Positions 10,585 to 22,362 are shown, numbered from the stretch's first letter. The stretch is 64,000 nucleotides of DNA from Lineus longissimus (GCF_910592395.1 NC_088310.1:17617501-17681500); one strand, 5' to 3'. Program-made: numbers and translations. The notes: generated by a model not told the origin, from the letters alone.

Positions 10585-13018
10585 ATGGTCTCTGCTCCAA
10601 AGAAGGAAAGTGCGGACCCCAGTTGTGTGGTAGCTGTAAGCCTTGATGGGACAAGATGTCAAGTTTGGATGAACTAGTTTGTTTACGGTGTGATTCACAC
10701 CGTCATTAGTAATGAGGAGTTGTGCTTGGCCCTGCGTGGCCAAACTCTGCCTGTCCACTGTGGACGCAGTGCAATCATGTTATCTCATAAAATGGCTTGA
10801 TCACTTAACATTATCAATGCATCGAATGTGAGAAGAAGATGACACTCACCATTGTATATTTTGTCTATTTATTTTCTGATGCTTCTTATAGTCATGAACT
10901 CCCATGCTCACTTCATTCATCCTCAGACTGCCTTTAGTGTATCGGGGAGGGACATACATCTACATCATCAGTTTCTTTCTCAAGTTTTCAGTATTATAAT
11001 GCCTCAAACTTTTGAGAGGCAATTTAGACTTTTACTGCTACTTATAAAAGTATTATCTTCATCATCTTTGTCTACTAACAATTTCACGGACAGTCATGAC
11101 AGTAGTCATCTGGTCTTGTACTCCTTGGTGGTACTCGTAAAATGTACAGAAGTTACCAGAATTATAATCTATTATGTGTCACCATCTCCTCACATAAGAC
11201 GCACTAGCATCGTAATTCATATCAGTAGCAATAATCAACAATCAGTGCCACCTAGCGCCAAGCACAAGAACCATTTTCTATTTATGTAGTGTAGCAATAC
11301 GTAAGAGATAACCAGAGATTCTCATATATATACGGCCTGAAATCACAACTTTTTCTGCTTCAATCACCAATCACCAGCAATAATGTCTTTCTCTTAGATT
11401 CTTCAAGACATTCTTGCTCGTTTCATGCCTCATGCATTGGCAGACCGCAAATAAGCAATTTCTCTGGCGGTCACTGCCTCATCACCGCAAGCGAAACAAT
11501 CTCCAAACTGTCAGTTGTCAGGAAATGTACCAGCCAGTTATGGTTTTGGGCCACAAAATGATAATCTGTGGTTATAAATCTTTTGCAGTATGTTTGTGTA
11601 AATGGTGTAAACTGTATATTAGGACCAATGTAACTGTATCTAGTAGATCTTTATAATAGTATTTATACATTTTTGTGTCACTACTTGACGCAGCTTGCAT
11701 TTGATAAGATAATGAAATTTTGAAGACATTAATGTTCATCGTGGCTGATTTTATATTTTTGTTTTTGTACAAAACCTGGTATTAGGTTGACAAGTTGAAT
11801 TGTTGCCAAGTTCATCATTTCAATTTTTTATGAACCCATTTTATAAACTGTTCAGGACTATTTTTGATCAGGCTGTTTCTGTGTTCAAGGCCTTTATTGT
11901 GTACTTTTTGAACTAATAGGCATTTTAAGTTCATTTTATGTAAATCAAATTGGATCACATCATTTAGTATTTCAAGGTTGATGTACCCTCATTATTGTTG
12001 CTTTTTGGCAATATATACTGTATCAAAATATCAGATTATTCAATCAACTTTGCTCCCTTCTGATATGGCATGTGCTGGGTTCTTTTGGAATTGAAGTTAG
12101 CAAAATCTATCAAGTTTGCCTACTTAGCTGTATACATGTGTTGGCCTGCTCTTTGTTGAGTCAGGTCCTAACCAAGGCTAATGCTGCACTAAACTTTTCT
12201 TGGCCATCAGGTTCGACTTCTCTTCTGACAGAAATCAGTTTCAGGCATAAACATTTTATGTAAATCAAAGAAATATAATACAAAGGATCAAATGTGTTTT
12301 ATCAAATAATGAATTTCATCGCAACATTTTGTACAGTGAAACTATGTTACTATTGTGTGTGTGCTAGGCAATATGTATTTAAATTGTGCAGGTTTTTGCA
12401 TCTGCACAATTTCGCTTTTTGTATGTCAACATTGTATAGTTGATGTGCCGATCGTTTTTTATTGCCGCAGACTTGTCAGGTTTGTCGACAGCGCCCTCTT
12501 CATAAGAGGTTTTAACCGATGGCGATTGGCCGTGGATTTTAATGTGGTTCTCTATCATGCTGTGTGTACCAGGGTAATTTTTCAATCCTAATGCAGATCT
12601 CTCCGGTGGGAAGGTATTCTTAACAAAGTTGCCCCATGAGACGAGCGTTCCTGTTATCAGCTGTCACAGAATTGCTGGCAAGGGAAGAGAACCTCTTTGA
12701 CTTCAGAGCTTAAGACAGATTGCTGGTGTCTATTTATTATGCCAGTTTAAGACTGGAAGACTGTTTTAAAAGGATCGGCAGAGCTTCTTTTCAAAGGTGG
12801 CACTTTTGGCTTAATCCATCTTTGTTTTGAAGCAATTTATGGTAACAATCTTCTGCAATTATGGCTTGTGACATTTCTACCTCAGTTAACTTGGCAACAT
12901 CATCATTATGTTAGGAAACAGTCTGTTGGATGATGATACGAATCAAGACTATTTTCTCACTGACTTTCAGGTATTGAAAAGTGAAATAAGACTTAATGTA
13001 CATTTGCCTGAGACTTAT
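10585..13018. other. No gene recognised; one small palindrome
   Basis: The longest open frame (10852-11289, 145 codons) is low in complexity, without a recognisable domain and without good splice context. A 19-bp palindrome, ACGGTGTGA-T-TCACACCGT, occurs at 10685-10703. The rest is AT-rich and appears unique within the window. Confidence 0.4.
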
Positions 13019-13506
13019 GCTACGTTCACACTAAATACGCTTTCAAACCGAATTCCGTAATCCGCATTTCGAAATCCCGCAATCAGAATTTCGAAATGCG
13101 GATTACGGAATTCGGATTGGTTATTTCGGTTTGAAAACGGTAAGGTCACACTAACTTAATTCGGATTCTGATCCGAATCAAGAGCGATCACACACAATCT
13201 GATGTAACGTATACGCCACCTATGAATAGTGAAATACACCACAATCTCACGTCTCAGCGCAGGTCAAGGTCACCATTTCCAATAAACCGACCTGGTTAAG
13301 GCGATTTGACCTATTCATACTACAGTTGATTCGGAATAAGCCGATGCGGAATAGCTGAATCGGATTTCAATTCGCTTTAACAACCGTACTCGTTAATTAG
13401 GATTCAATTCGCATTAAGGGTGCTCTAGTGTGAACAGCTGATTCGAAACAAGGCGTTAATGTGAATTCAATTCGGTTTAAAACGCTAGTGTGAACACACC
13501 TTAAGT
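13019..13506. mobile_element. Terminal-inverted-repeat element, about 0.49 kb
   Basis: The left end carries GTTCACACTA, then AAACCGAATT. The right end carries the mirror, AATTCGGTTT then TAGTGTGAAC. The interior has many forms of the ATTCGGATT motif, including an internal inverted pair around 13066-13115. No transposase frame is present. The exact ends and target duplication are uncertain, so it is classed only as a non-autonomous DNA element. Confidence 0.7.
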
Positions 13507-13784
13507 AAAAGCAATTACTCGTCTTAACTCTTATCAACCGTAGACTTGAAGATGAGGCTTGGATGCATTCAAAGGTCAAAAGTCTAAGCTGCATATCCAA
13601 AAAAGAATACTTTTGGTTATTTACTGGTATAAACTGTGTGTGCCTAATATCTTGACCTAATATTGCTACAGGAAGTAGTTAATGATAGACAACATAGTAC
13701 CGGCAAAGTAGTTCCTTCAGACTGTTTCCTACTGTGACAGTTTATGTCTGATGATACTTGTCCCATCCTCCCCTGGAGAGTCTG

Positions 13785-14157
13785 CAATAGCATTCCGCGA
13801 AGATGACGTCACTGCAGCTGCTGCCCTCTATTTCCCCATCGCTGAATTACAGGCAATGTCGGACAAACATGCGGTTTTGTAATGGATTCAGGCTTTCTAA
13901 CTAGGGCAGTTAGATTCAATCTGGCACATGTCCGAGTGTTGGAAATACTACATAATTGTTCTGAATATTTCTCTCTCTGACTCTATGGTATCATTCATGC
14001 TAAAAACAATGCAGGGTCAAAGATAATTGACTTTGAAATAATCTCAAATGCGTAGAAATAAGTGTCGATGTCCGACTGTCTCGTGACTAAAACGTCATCA
14101 ATATCTTATGCAAATGACCTTGTGAGCTATAAATAGTAACTTCGCGGAATGCTATTG
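13785..14157. mobile_element. Terminal-inverted-repeat element with 18-bp perfect ends
   Basis: CAATAGCATTCCGCGAAG at 13785-13802 is mirrored exactly at 14140-14157. A second inverted pair lies inside (ATGTCGGAC near 13857 and GTCCGAC near 14069), so the element folds in two tiers. No target duplication was identified and no reading frame resembles a transposase. Confidence 0.75.
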
Positions 14158-14998
14158 GGATGTGTCAACTTGTATGGCAACATACAAGACTGTATGGCTT
14201 ACTGTTCATAGCTAGGGATAGTGCTGACCACGATGAAACCTGGACTTTAAAATCTTGAAAATTGCAATAAAATCTTTGAGGGATTTGTTCACTCTGAATT
14301 TGACTGTAGCAAATATGACCCATTCCAGCAAAACCAGGCGCATGTCGCTCTGAGCTTGGCAGGTTGAGACGGACTGTTTGTTCATTTCACTATTGTCTGC
14401 CTTTTGTGAAATCTGACAACATCAATTTCTTCTATTATCTCCTGGTGTCGTCTAAGCTCTTCTTATGTGCGACATGCGACTGGTTTTTGCTAGAACGGCT
14501 CACAAATGTCATTCAGGTGTCTCAGTTAATTTGGGTGTATGTTTTGCATTGGGTTGAATAGGTAATGAGTAAGAAATTGCTTTTCAGAAGGATGATTTTT
14601 CCAGACAGTTTTTAAAGTTTGTTGAAATGTTTTTGACTTTCATGACAGTGTTAATCGTGGTGAGTGCTATAGTGATAGTGTATATAAAGCCTCTCTAAGA
14701 GTGCTACATGCATAATGGAATATAACTCCAGATGATGGTTACATTTTGATGTTTAATACACGATTAGTGAGTAGGTGTACATGAATGTCAAACATTGGGT
14801 CAGCATTTTCTATCGAAAAATTTCCTTAGAAAATTAAATAATTGAAATGTGAAAGAATGTCTTGTCTCTTTGTAATGATGCCAGTTGAGGTTTATTGCCC
14901 AAGTGATTCCCAGTATGTCACTGTCACTGGAATGGTACTGTGTCATGGTCTTTCGAGAGGCTTCACACCTAATAAAAGTTAAATCTGATTTCTAAATA

Positions 14999-15180
14999 TG
15001 GTGAAGTGGCTCCGACTGTCAACTAGTGGTCAAGAGTTCGATCCCCTCTGAAGGTCGGCGTGAGACTCGAGGCAGGTCTTTGTCTTACATGCCCTACTCC
15101 ACCATCAGTACCAGTCAGAAATACTTAAATTGTAGTGCTGGTTGAGTGGCTCATCTGCAGAATCCCAGGCAGGTCATTGC
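14999..15180 (+). mobile_element. tRNA-derived SINE, copy 1
   Basis: A tRNA-like head has an A-box-like TGGCTCCGACTG and a B box GAGTTCGATCC at 15034-15044. It is followed by the body segment GGCGTGAGACTCGAGGCA. A diverged relative at 63150-63265 has the same order: B box GGTTCGACCCC, then GGCGTGAGACTTAAGGCA. The combination of a Pol III internal promoter with a shared non-tRNA body in two places supports a SINE rather than a tRNA gene. The 3' end is not defined. Confidence 0.65.
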
Positions 15181-15215
15181 ATCATCCTAATTGCACCTCC
15201 TTGTGCAGTGGTGTC

Positions 15216-15334
15216 AAATTAGCTTAAGCGACGGTGGTGCTGTCTCGTGGCAGAAAGTGGAACTGAAATCATTGACCGAAAATTTCAGTTCCATTCTTTT
15301 CCGCCAGACAGCACTACTATCGCTCGGCCAATTT
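15216..15334. repeat. Imperfect long inverted repeat (foldback)
   Basis: Arms of about 45-55 bp, with mismatches, centred near 15276: GTGGTGCTGTCT...GTGGAACTGAAAT against ATTTCAGTTCCA...AGACAGCACTAC. The arms extend outward to AAATT / AATTT. This resembles a small foldback element with an almost absent loop. Confidence 0.75.
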
Positions 15335-15374
15335 CCAATGAAATTTAGATACAGGATTTCTTCTAGGCCTTTTT

Positions 15375-15425
15375 AGCTCACCTCTTAGCAGAGGTGAGCT
15401 TATCTCATACTGTGGCGTCCGTCGT

Positions 15426-15475
<50 letters not shown>

Positions 15476-16400
15476 CGTCGTCCGTTAGCAGGGCACGTTT
15501 CGTAACTGTTAGAGCTATTGAGTTGAAACTTGGTACACATGTACCCTTATGTAATGACACTTGGGAGACCAAGTTTCGGTCCGATTCGTTTCATGGTTTG
15601 GCCACCAGGGGGCCAAACGTTAAAAGTGAAAATATGCAATATCTCCCTTAATAGTAGTCGGGAAATTTTGAAAAAAATATGGTAGGTACTTCTAGCAAAG
15701 GTGCATCATATATCCTCCGGGTTTTTGATTTGACCTCCTTTTCAAGGTCACAGAGGTCAAATGGTGTAAATTAGCCGTTAGGATGTAACGATGGCACGTT
15801 TCTAAACTGCAATGACTATTGATACCAAATTTGGTACACATTTACCCCTTAGTCAGGTGATCTCAGGGACCAAAGTTTGGTACAATATGATTCACCACTT
15901 GACCACCAGGGGGCAAAATCCAAAAACCTTAAAAATGTGATTATTCCTTAACTTCTTGCCCGATTGCCACCAATTTGATATCATGGGTACATCTAACCAC
16001 CATACAGTATATGTCACACAGATTTTTAATTTGACCTTCTTGTCAAGGTCACAGAGGTCAAATGGCGTAAATTCGCCGTCAGGCCGTAACTATGGCATGT
16101 TTCTTAACTGCAATGACTATTGATCACAAATTAAGTACACATGTACCCCTTGGTCAGGTGATCTCAGGTACCGAAGTTTGGTGCGATCTGATTTGCCGTT
16201 TGGCCTCCAGGGAGGGGGCCAAATCCTAAATTCTTCAAAATGCCATTATTCCTAGTAATGACTTGCCCGATTGGCACCAATTTTATATCATAGGTTCATC
16301 TAATTCTAACAACCATTCAATGTGTCACCCGGGTCTTCTTTGATTTGACCTACTTTTCAAGGTCACAGAGGTCGAATGTACTGTAAATTGGCCATTTTGG
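15375..16400 (+). repeat. Hairpin-headed dispersed repeat with about 300-bp internal units
   Basis: The element opens with the hairpin AGCTCACCTCT-TAGC-AGAGGTGAGCT at 15375-15400, then a GTCCGTCGTC-type tract. About three tandem units of 300-315 bp follow. Each unit repeats CTATTGA...TTGGTACACATGTACCC, ACCAGGGGGC, and GGTCACAGAGGTCAAATGG (near 15747, 16046 and 16362). From memory, repeats opening TTTTAGCTCACC are abundant in molluscs and other spiralians. No coding capacity was found. Confidence 0.8.
15418..15484. repeat. TCG trinucleotide microsatellite
   Basis: A nearly pure CGT/TCG run of more than fifteen repeats, bounded by GTCCGTCGTCC on both sides. It appears to have expanded from the GTCCGTC motif that follows the hairpin of the surrounding repeat. 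In one frame it encodes a false poly-arginine tract. Confidence 0.95.
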
Positions 16401-16689
16401 GGAAATTGTAATTGCTTGGACCTACATCAAACCTAACACTACATGACACAAGACCATGCTCTTTATCCATCTTTCCTCCACATGAGGTGAGCACAATGGC
16501 CCTGGCCATTTCATGTTTATACTTCTTGCCAATGTAATTAGACACAAGTTCCGGATTGAATGGGTCCTTGAATGGTACACTTGGATGTACTGGGCTTGTT
16601 GATAATCTACGCAGATCTTTTATTCACGATGGACTGGAAGCTAGGCCTACCTTGGTACCACCTCTCGACCACCTCCTTCCCCTTTGCCG

Positions 16690-17704
16690 GAATGTTTGGA
16701 TTCATTGCCTATCAATTGTACTTTAAAAGTACCTCATTCTTTTTTCACATCTTTGAAGCACAGAAGCAAATGGAGGAGAAGAATGTCATGGTTCTAAGGA
16801 GGAGGATGCTGCGTCGCTCAATACAGCATTTCTTGACAGACAGTACAGTAGAGACCACCAGCTCAGATGGGGTTAATATCGCCTTAAAAGTTATATACTC
16901 TCCCAAACGACGAAAATTCCTACATAAAAATATTCCCACGGTCTGAGCCAAACGGGCTGCAAGGGTTAATAAACAACCTTGTACCCAGGATCAAAAAATT
17001 AAAATTGCAGGTGTAATGTATCGAGAACTTTTTGACTTTTTCCTAGGAACAAGGTATCCATTAACCCACTCATCCTGTTTGGCTCTGACCGTGGGAATAT
17101 TTTATTTTTACAAAATTTCTGCCTTATGAAATGAATATACCTTTTTTCTCTCAAAATTAACCCCCTCTGTGGAATCGTTGCCTATCAATTGTACTTTCCT
17201 TTTTTACATCTTTGGAGCACAGAAGCAAATGGAGGAGAAGAATGTCTTGGTTCTAAGGAGGATGCTGCATCACTCAATACAGCATGTCTTGACAGACAGT
17301 ATAGTAGAGACCACCAGCTCAGGTAGGGTTAATATCGCCATAAAAGTTAAATACTCTCCCAAACAACAAGTATTCCTACAAAAAAAATATTCCCACGGCC
17401 TGAGCCGAACGGGCTGCAAGGGTTAATAAACAACTTTGTACCCAGGATCAAAAAATTAAAATTGCAGGTGTAATGTATCAAGAACTTTTTGACTTTTTCC
17501 TAGGAACAAGGTATCCATTAACCCTCTCATCCTGTTTGGCTCTGACCGTGGGAATATTTTGGTTTTGTAAAATTTCTGCCTTATGAAATGGATATACCTT
17601 TTCTCTCTCATGATTAACCCTTTTTGTTTCAAATCGTTTCCTATCAATTGTACTTTAAAAGTACGTTCCCTTGTCACATCTTTGGATCCGAAATAAGATG
17701 CCAA
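16690..17704. repeat. Tandemly duplicated segment carrying TTAA elements
   Basis: Two long copies and one partial copy of a module of about 460 bp. TTAA sites occur at 16966, 17061, 17423 and 17518. The distances 16966 to 17423 and 17061 to 17518 are both 457 bp, and the linkers at 16970-17060 and 17427-17517 are both 91 bp. So element and linker were duplicated together. The sequence CTATCAATTGTACTTT marks the module at about 16710, 17182 and 17640. Confidence 0.85.
17061..17426. mobile_element. TTAA-flanked MITE, complete copy (piggyBac-type candidate)
   Basis: TTAA stands at both ends. The left terminus CCCACTCATCCTGTTTGGCT, then CTGACCGTGGGAATATTTT, mirrors the right terminus (AAAATATTCCCACGGCCTGA, then GCCGAACGGGCTGCAAGGG). 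The inverted repeats are about 40 bp and imperfect. The element is 358 bp without the TTAA. A right end of a sister copy stops at 16969, and the left end of another begins at 17518. No intact transposase frame was found. Confidence 0.82.
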
Positions 17705-17759
17705 AAAGACAATAAGATCTCATGGCACCAACTGGTGTTGGTGGAAGAAGCTTGTGAGT

Positions 17760-18350
17760 GTACCCCTTAATTAGCGTTCACCTAAATCTTGACGAGGCGG
17801 ATGATAAGGGACATGCCGATCCACCACCGTCCTTTTGGGCGCAACAGCATGTTATTTGGTACGATTCTATTTTCTCAACTTTCTAGTAGAGGGGACTTGG
17901 GACTTCAGCAGCCTTCACACAACTTGGTGCCGACATGGATAGCTGAGACAAAGTCGCATACCCAAAAAAAGACACAGCATCTTTTTCATGTATTTTACAC
18001 CCAAAACCCAGGGCACAACTGTTATTTGGTACGATTCTTACCTATAGGGTTCTTTTCTAGTAGACGGGACTAGGAACTTCAGCCTTTACAGGACATGAGG
18101 CCCGGTGGTCCTAGTTGTCACATCCCCAAAATACCTACATCAAATTGACAGGCGCCAATCACAGGTTGCGACATTGTCCCAGCCATGCCACCAAAGCAAC
18201 GTCAATTCTAGGCTGGAGTATTGACTACTAGGTCTCAATTCAGAAGTATTTGGCCTAACTTCAAAGCAGTTGAAATTCAAAGACTGCAATGCATAAACAA
18301 CACAGGAGTGGAGCATCTTTTTCATGTATTTTACACCAAAGATGCAGGTA
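17760..18350. repeat. Diverged local duplications
   Basis: TTATTTGGTACGATTCT recurs near 17850 and 18020, followed each time by TTCTAGTAGA and a GGGACT...ACTTCAGC stretch. CATCTTTTTCATGTATTTTACACC recurs near 17978 and 18311. No open frame in this interval resembles a protein. Confidence 0.65.
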
Positions 18351-18744
18351 GATTCTTGAACAATTCAGTTTTTCAAGAGCAAAGGCAGTCCAACCATTTT
18401 TCCTACTCCTTATCTTATCTCTTCCACAGCTCCAATCCTATACTGTTATATGCCATATTATAAACCAAACATAACAGTAGTACAATTTTACAGTTTTTAT
18501 TTTAATAACTTATTATACAAATTATAAAACTTATTATACAAATAATAACGCCCTTTTTAAATCACGTACAGCACTAGAACTGTACAGTTGTAGGCCTGAA
18601 TGGGCCTGCTCGTGGTAAAATAGAATCACGAAAATTCCACAAATGAGATGATCTCAAGTCAAAGACCATAACTCCATCAGACTGTTCTTTCTGCCCATGA
18701 AAATGAGTCAATGAATGTGATATGCAATAAAGATAGAGCCATTT

Positions 18745-20720
18745 GGTTGACCGAGGCATGGTGACCTGGAGACGGTGACTGGATTAGCACTAGCTGATTC
18801 AGGAGATGTGTGCGTGGTTTCCAAATATACTACACCCAATTGTGCTGCCCATTCGCAATAGGTTTAACCACCGTCATGCCCCTTTGACATCGCCATTTCT
18901 CTGTCATCAGGCAAATTTGGCAGCAAACTGAGGGATGGGCGGTAATGATAATTTGAGACCTATCAGAGTGTCACAAGTTCAATCTTTACTCCATTAACCA
19001 GATTTACAACTTTTCAAATCAAATACTACAGAGCACAAACTACACAGTTAATAGTCCTACAATCTCTGGACGAGCGAAGTCTGCACATAATTACTGGTAT
19101 GCAGATTTGCCCGCGAGGCAGAAAAGACCTGAACTTTGCCCCTGCTTTAGGAGTGTAGCAACAATATTGCTTCAAAGCAAGAAATGAATCTGCACATATT
19201 TATGCAGATATGCCAGCAAGGCATCAAAACCTTCGTAAGCCCTTAATGAGCAACTAATTTATAAAATTACAAACAGGATTTATCTTACAACTGTACTGCT
19301 CCAAAGAAAGAGCCAAGTCTGCCCATAACTCCTGGTATGCAGATATGTCAGCGAGGCAGACAAGACCTGAACACTGCCCATGCTTCACAAGTGTAGCACT
19401 GATATTGCTTCAAAGCAAAACTTAAGTCTGCATATAATTACTGGTATGCAGATTTGCCCGCGAGGCAGAAGACTTGAAGACAGCCACTGCTTTAGGAGTG
19501 TAGCAACGATTTTGCTTCAAAGCAAAAATGATGTTTGCACATAATTACTGGTATGCAGATGTGCCTGTTCAACAAAAAGACCCTGAACACTACCAAGCAA
19601 CACTAATTTACAATTGACATGAAAGAGTGTACAGTTTGAGGGAAAGCCACATAACTATTAGATAATTGCCCTCTGTACTGGTGATAATCAGACTGGCCTG
19701 AAATTCTCATTATCGACCACTCCTCAGTGGAAATGAATCCAACAAAAAATGGGGTCATTGTATACAGTGGTACTGTATTACCCCGATGAGAAGCACTTAC
19801 TGATGTCCCCCACTCTCAGCTAAGATATTTGTGCGCGTACCGGTTTGACTACGGGCTGAAGTTGACGATGTACTCCTGACGGAGCCATTGGGTGCTTCGC
19901 CCGCTCATTGACCGAGGCATGGTGACCTGGAGACAGTGACCGGATTAGCACTAGCTGGTCGAAGGACACTTCACAGGGCGTCAATTCGCAACTTCTCATC
20001 TTTTTAAGGCACGACCTATTCACGAGGACCAAGTCTTACCCAGAAACCTACTCCTTACGTAGCGTGGGGTACCAACCCACCGCAGATTCAGGAGTGTGCA
20101 ATGGTTTCGGAATGTCCTACACCCAATTGTGCTGCCCATTCGCAATAGGTTTGCCCACCGTCATGCACTTCCGACATCGCCATCTCTCAGACGGTAACAA
20201 GAAGGTGCAATGCGGCTGCAAATTTTTCCCAGAGGGGCGAGATAATGATTATTTCAGACCGATCAAGAGTGTCACAAGTTCAGAGCAAAATCACCTGACA
20301 GTTATATGGAGTTGCATCAAAAATGCAGACTCTTCATTTCATTTGTAAATTGGCATCGATTATTTTTGTTACATTCAATGGACCCAGTCCTACAATCTCT
20401 GCAAGAGCCAAGTCTGCACATAATTACTGGTATGCAGATTTGCCCACGAGGCAGAAAAGACCTGAACATTGCCCCTGCTTTAGGAGTGTAGCAACAATAT
20501 TGCTTCAAAGCAAGAAATGAATCTGCACATATTTACTGGTATGCAGATATGCCAGCAAGGCATCAAAACCTTCGTAAGCCCTTAATGAGCAACTAATTCA
20601 TAAAATTACAAACAGGATTTATCTTGCAACTGTACTGCTCCAAAGAAAGAGCCAAGTCTGCACATAACTACTGGTATGGAGTTGCACAAAAATGCAGACT
20701 CTTCATTTCACTTCGTTTCA
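18745..20720. repeat. Cluster of segmental and short repeats
   Basis: A block beginning TTGACCGAGGCATGGTGACC near 18748 recurs near 19909. CACCCAATTGTGCTGCCCAT recurs near 18834 and 20121. CTGCACATAATTACTGGTAT, with the following TTTGCCCGCGAGGCAG, recurs about eight times at roughly 112-bp spacing in 19080-19570 and again in 20410-20680. TGCTTCAAAGCAA ends many of these units. The pattern is a duplicated cluster of about 1.2 kb with internal short-period repeats. No gene was recognised in it. Confidence 0.7.
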
Positions 20721-21682
20721 AGGCTCACTGAGGGTAAACCATAGTCCTGCAGATTTCAAATATAACTTCTAAACCTTTAGGCCTGCATTAAAAACAAGTC
20801 ATCTTCCGCTGAAAAAGTCCAGGTATTTTTGGTGCCCTCTCCTTCACAAGATTCTACACTGTACATGCTCTAGCACGCACTGGACCATTCGAGGACCTAA
20901 CTGGTGGGTATTCAAATCTGAAATAATGGTAAGGACTTATTGTGAGTAAAAGAAAAAGAAATTTAGCTCTGTCAATGGATCTGCTTGCATTCATTTTATT
21001 GTGGTCTTTCCCCATCGCCTCATTTGATTCTACATTGCTGTGAAAGTTAAGACTATGAAGAAATATATGTAGGCCCTATCATCCTGACGTAACCAGTGAT
21101 TTTCAATATTCTCGGCCTCTGGAGGTAGGAGTATCAAGGAAATGAAGATGAGGCCCTATATGGTTAAACCTCCTTTTGCAGAAACTGGTTTAACTGTTAG
21201 CAGGACACTATCTTTCAGCGACCGTGACTTTTGTCCCAAATGGGTCTAGTCAAATGCACTCCAACCTTAAGGTAATGACAGCCCCTAAAAGACATATGGC
21301 GATGACATTTTGAGCCATGGAGGACAATGCAAGATGTGACATAACTACAGGTATATCATCAAGTAATTCTAGTTCTGGACATGAGCAGCAAATGACACCA
21401 ACCTTGAATTCGATAGCTTTAAATTTGGTCATGCAAAGATATTGTCGACTCCCTTGATCACCACCATAAATGACAGATGTTCTTTCGAGTCCGCATGGAA
21501 AGGGTCCCATCGTGCTCAGCCGATCCCAAAGAAATGCACAGCTGTCGAAATACATAGAATCTTTTGGCCCTGCAAGTCTTGGTCGATGTGATCCATGCCC
21601 AGCTTTTCTACGAGAGAAGTTACAGCACTCTACCAGCTTCACAATATCGGTGGTTTTCAAGTGGAGGTGCTGAAAATGACAA

Positions 21683-21847
21683 TACAGTGGAACTTCCCTT
21701 AGCTGACATCTCTCTATTAACGACAACCTCTCCATCAACAACACTAGGGTTGTTTCCTTACAATTTGACCTCTCTAATCAGGACACCTCTCAGTTAAGGA
21801 CAGCTTCGGTCAGTCCTGAGGGTGTCCATAATAGAGGTTCTACTGTA
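21683..21847. mobile_element. TA-flanked MITE with pogo/Tigger-like termini
   Basis: The left end CAGTGGAACTTC and right end GAGGTTCTACTG are inverted relatives, and TA flanks both sides (21683-21684 and 21846-21847). The 161-bp element has CAGT-GAAC termini as in pogo/Tigger-type MITEs. It covers the start of a 164-codon minus-strand frame (21250-21744), which argues against that frame being a gene. Confidence 0.75.
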
Positions 21848-22362
21848 AATCTGATTAAACTTTTGATTTTGATGTCTTTTACTGAGATGGCCAGTTTTAG
21901 CAACAAGAAGTGCCTCAGCCAGTGTCTTCTTTTTACGAGAAAAGTATGGTTTTCAGCTATTCTTTAAACTAAACAGGCACCCCCATTTCTAACAGGACTG
22001 CAGTCGTGGCACTGTGGGATTATTGGTTTCTTGTCAGCGCTCCTTAAATTGATTCGTGTCCTTCACTCATTATGTTTACAAGATGTCCTATCACAAGATA
22101 TCATTGTCATATCAAATGCTAGAATAATTTTTTTTAAGTTATCCGATCCCAATAGTCTGGTTGTGACTTCGTCCTCAATTTTTTAAGACTGGAAATTCAT
22201 AATCTAACTTCAGACTCTTTCCCACCAACAATGTTGTGAAGGATGATAGCTGCCGTCAAAGCAGGGTAACCCATAGTTTGCCTGGGCATTAGCCTGATTT
22301 GCTGTATTTAGATCAACATTTTGGGGTCAAACACATCAGGACATCGTACACCGATGGTAGTT

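Noticed and set aside
10852-11289. A 145-codon plus-strand frame
   Set aside because: Serine/histidine-rich with no domain; the region is AT-rich, and one frame of this size is not surprising in 20 kb of non-coding DNA.
15394-15651. Poly-arginine frame
   Set aside because: It is the TCG microsatellite read in one frame.
16572-16946. A 124-codon plus-strand frame near the TTAA elements
   Set aside because: Its second half is repeated at 17.2-17.4 kb with indels that shift the frame, and it runs into the inverted terminus of the MITE. It is repeat sequence, not a transposase.
21250-21744. A 164-codon minus-strand frame
   Set aside because: Its start lies in a TA-flanked MITE (21685-21845), and no domain, splice partner or repeat-protein similarity was seen.
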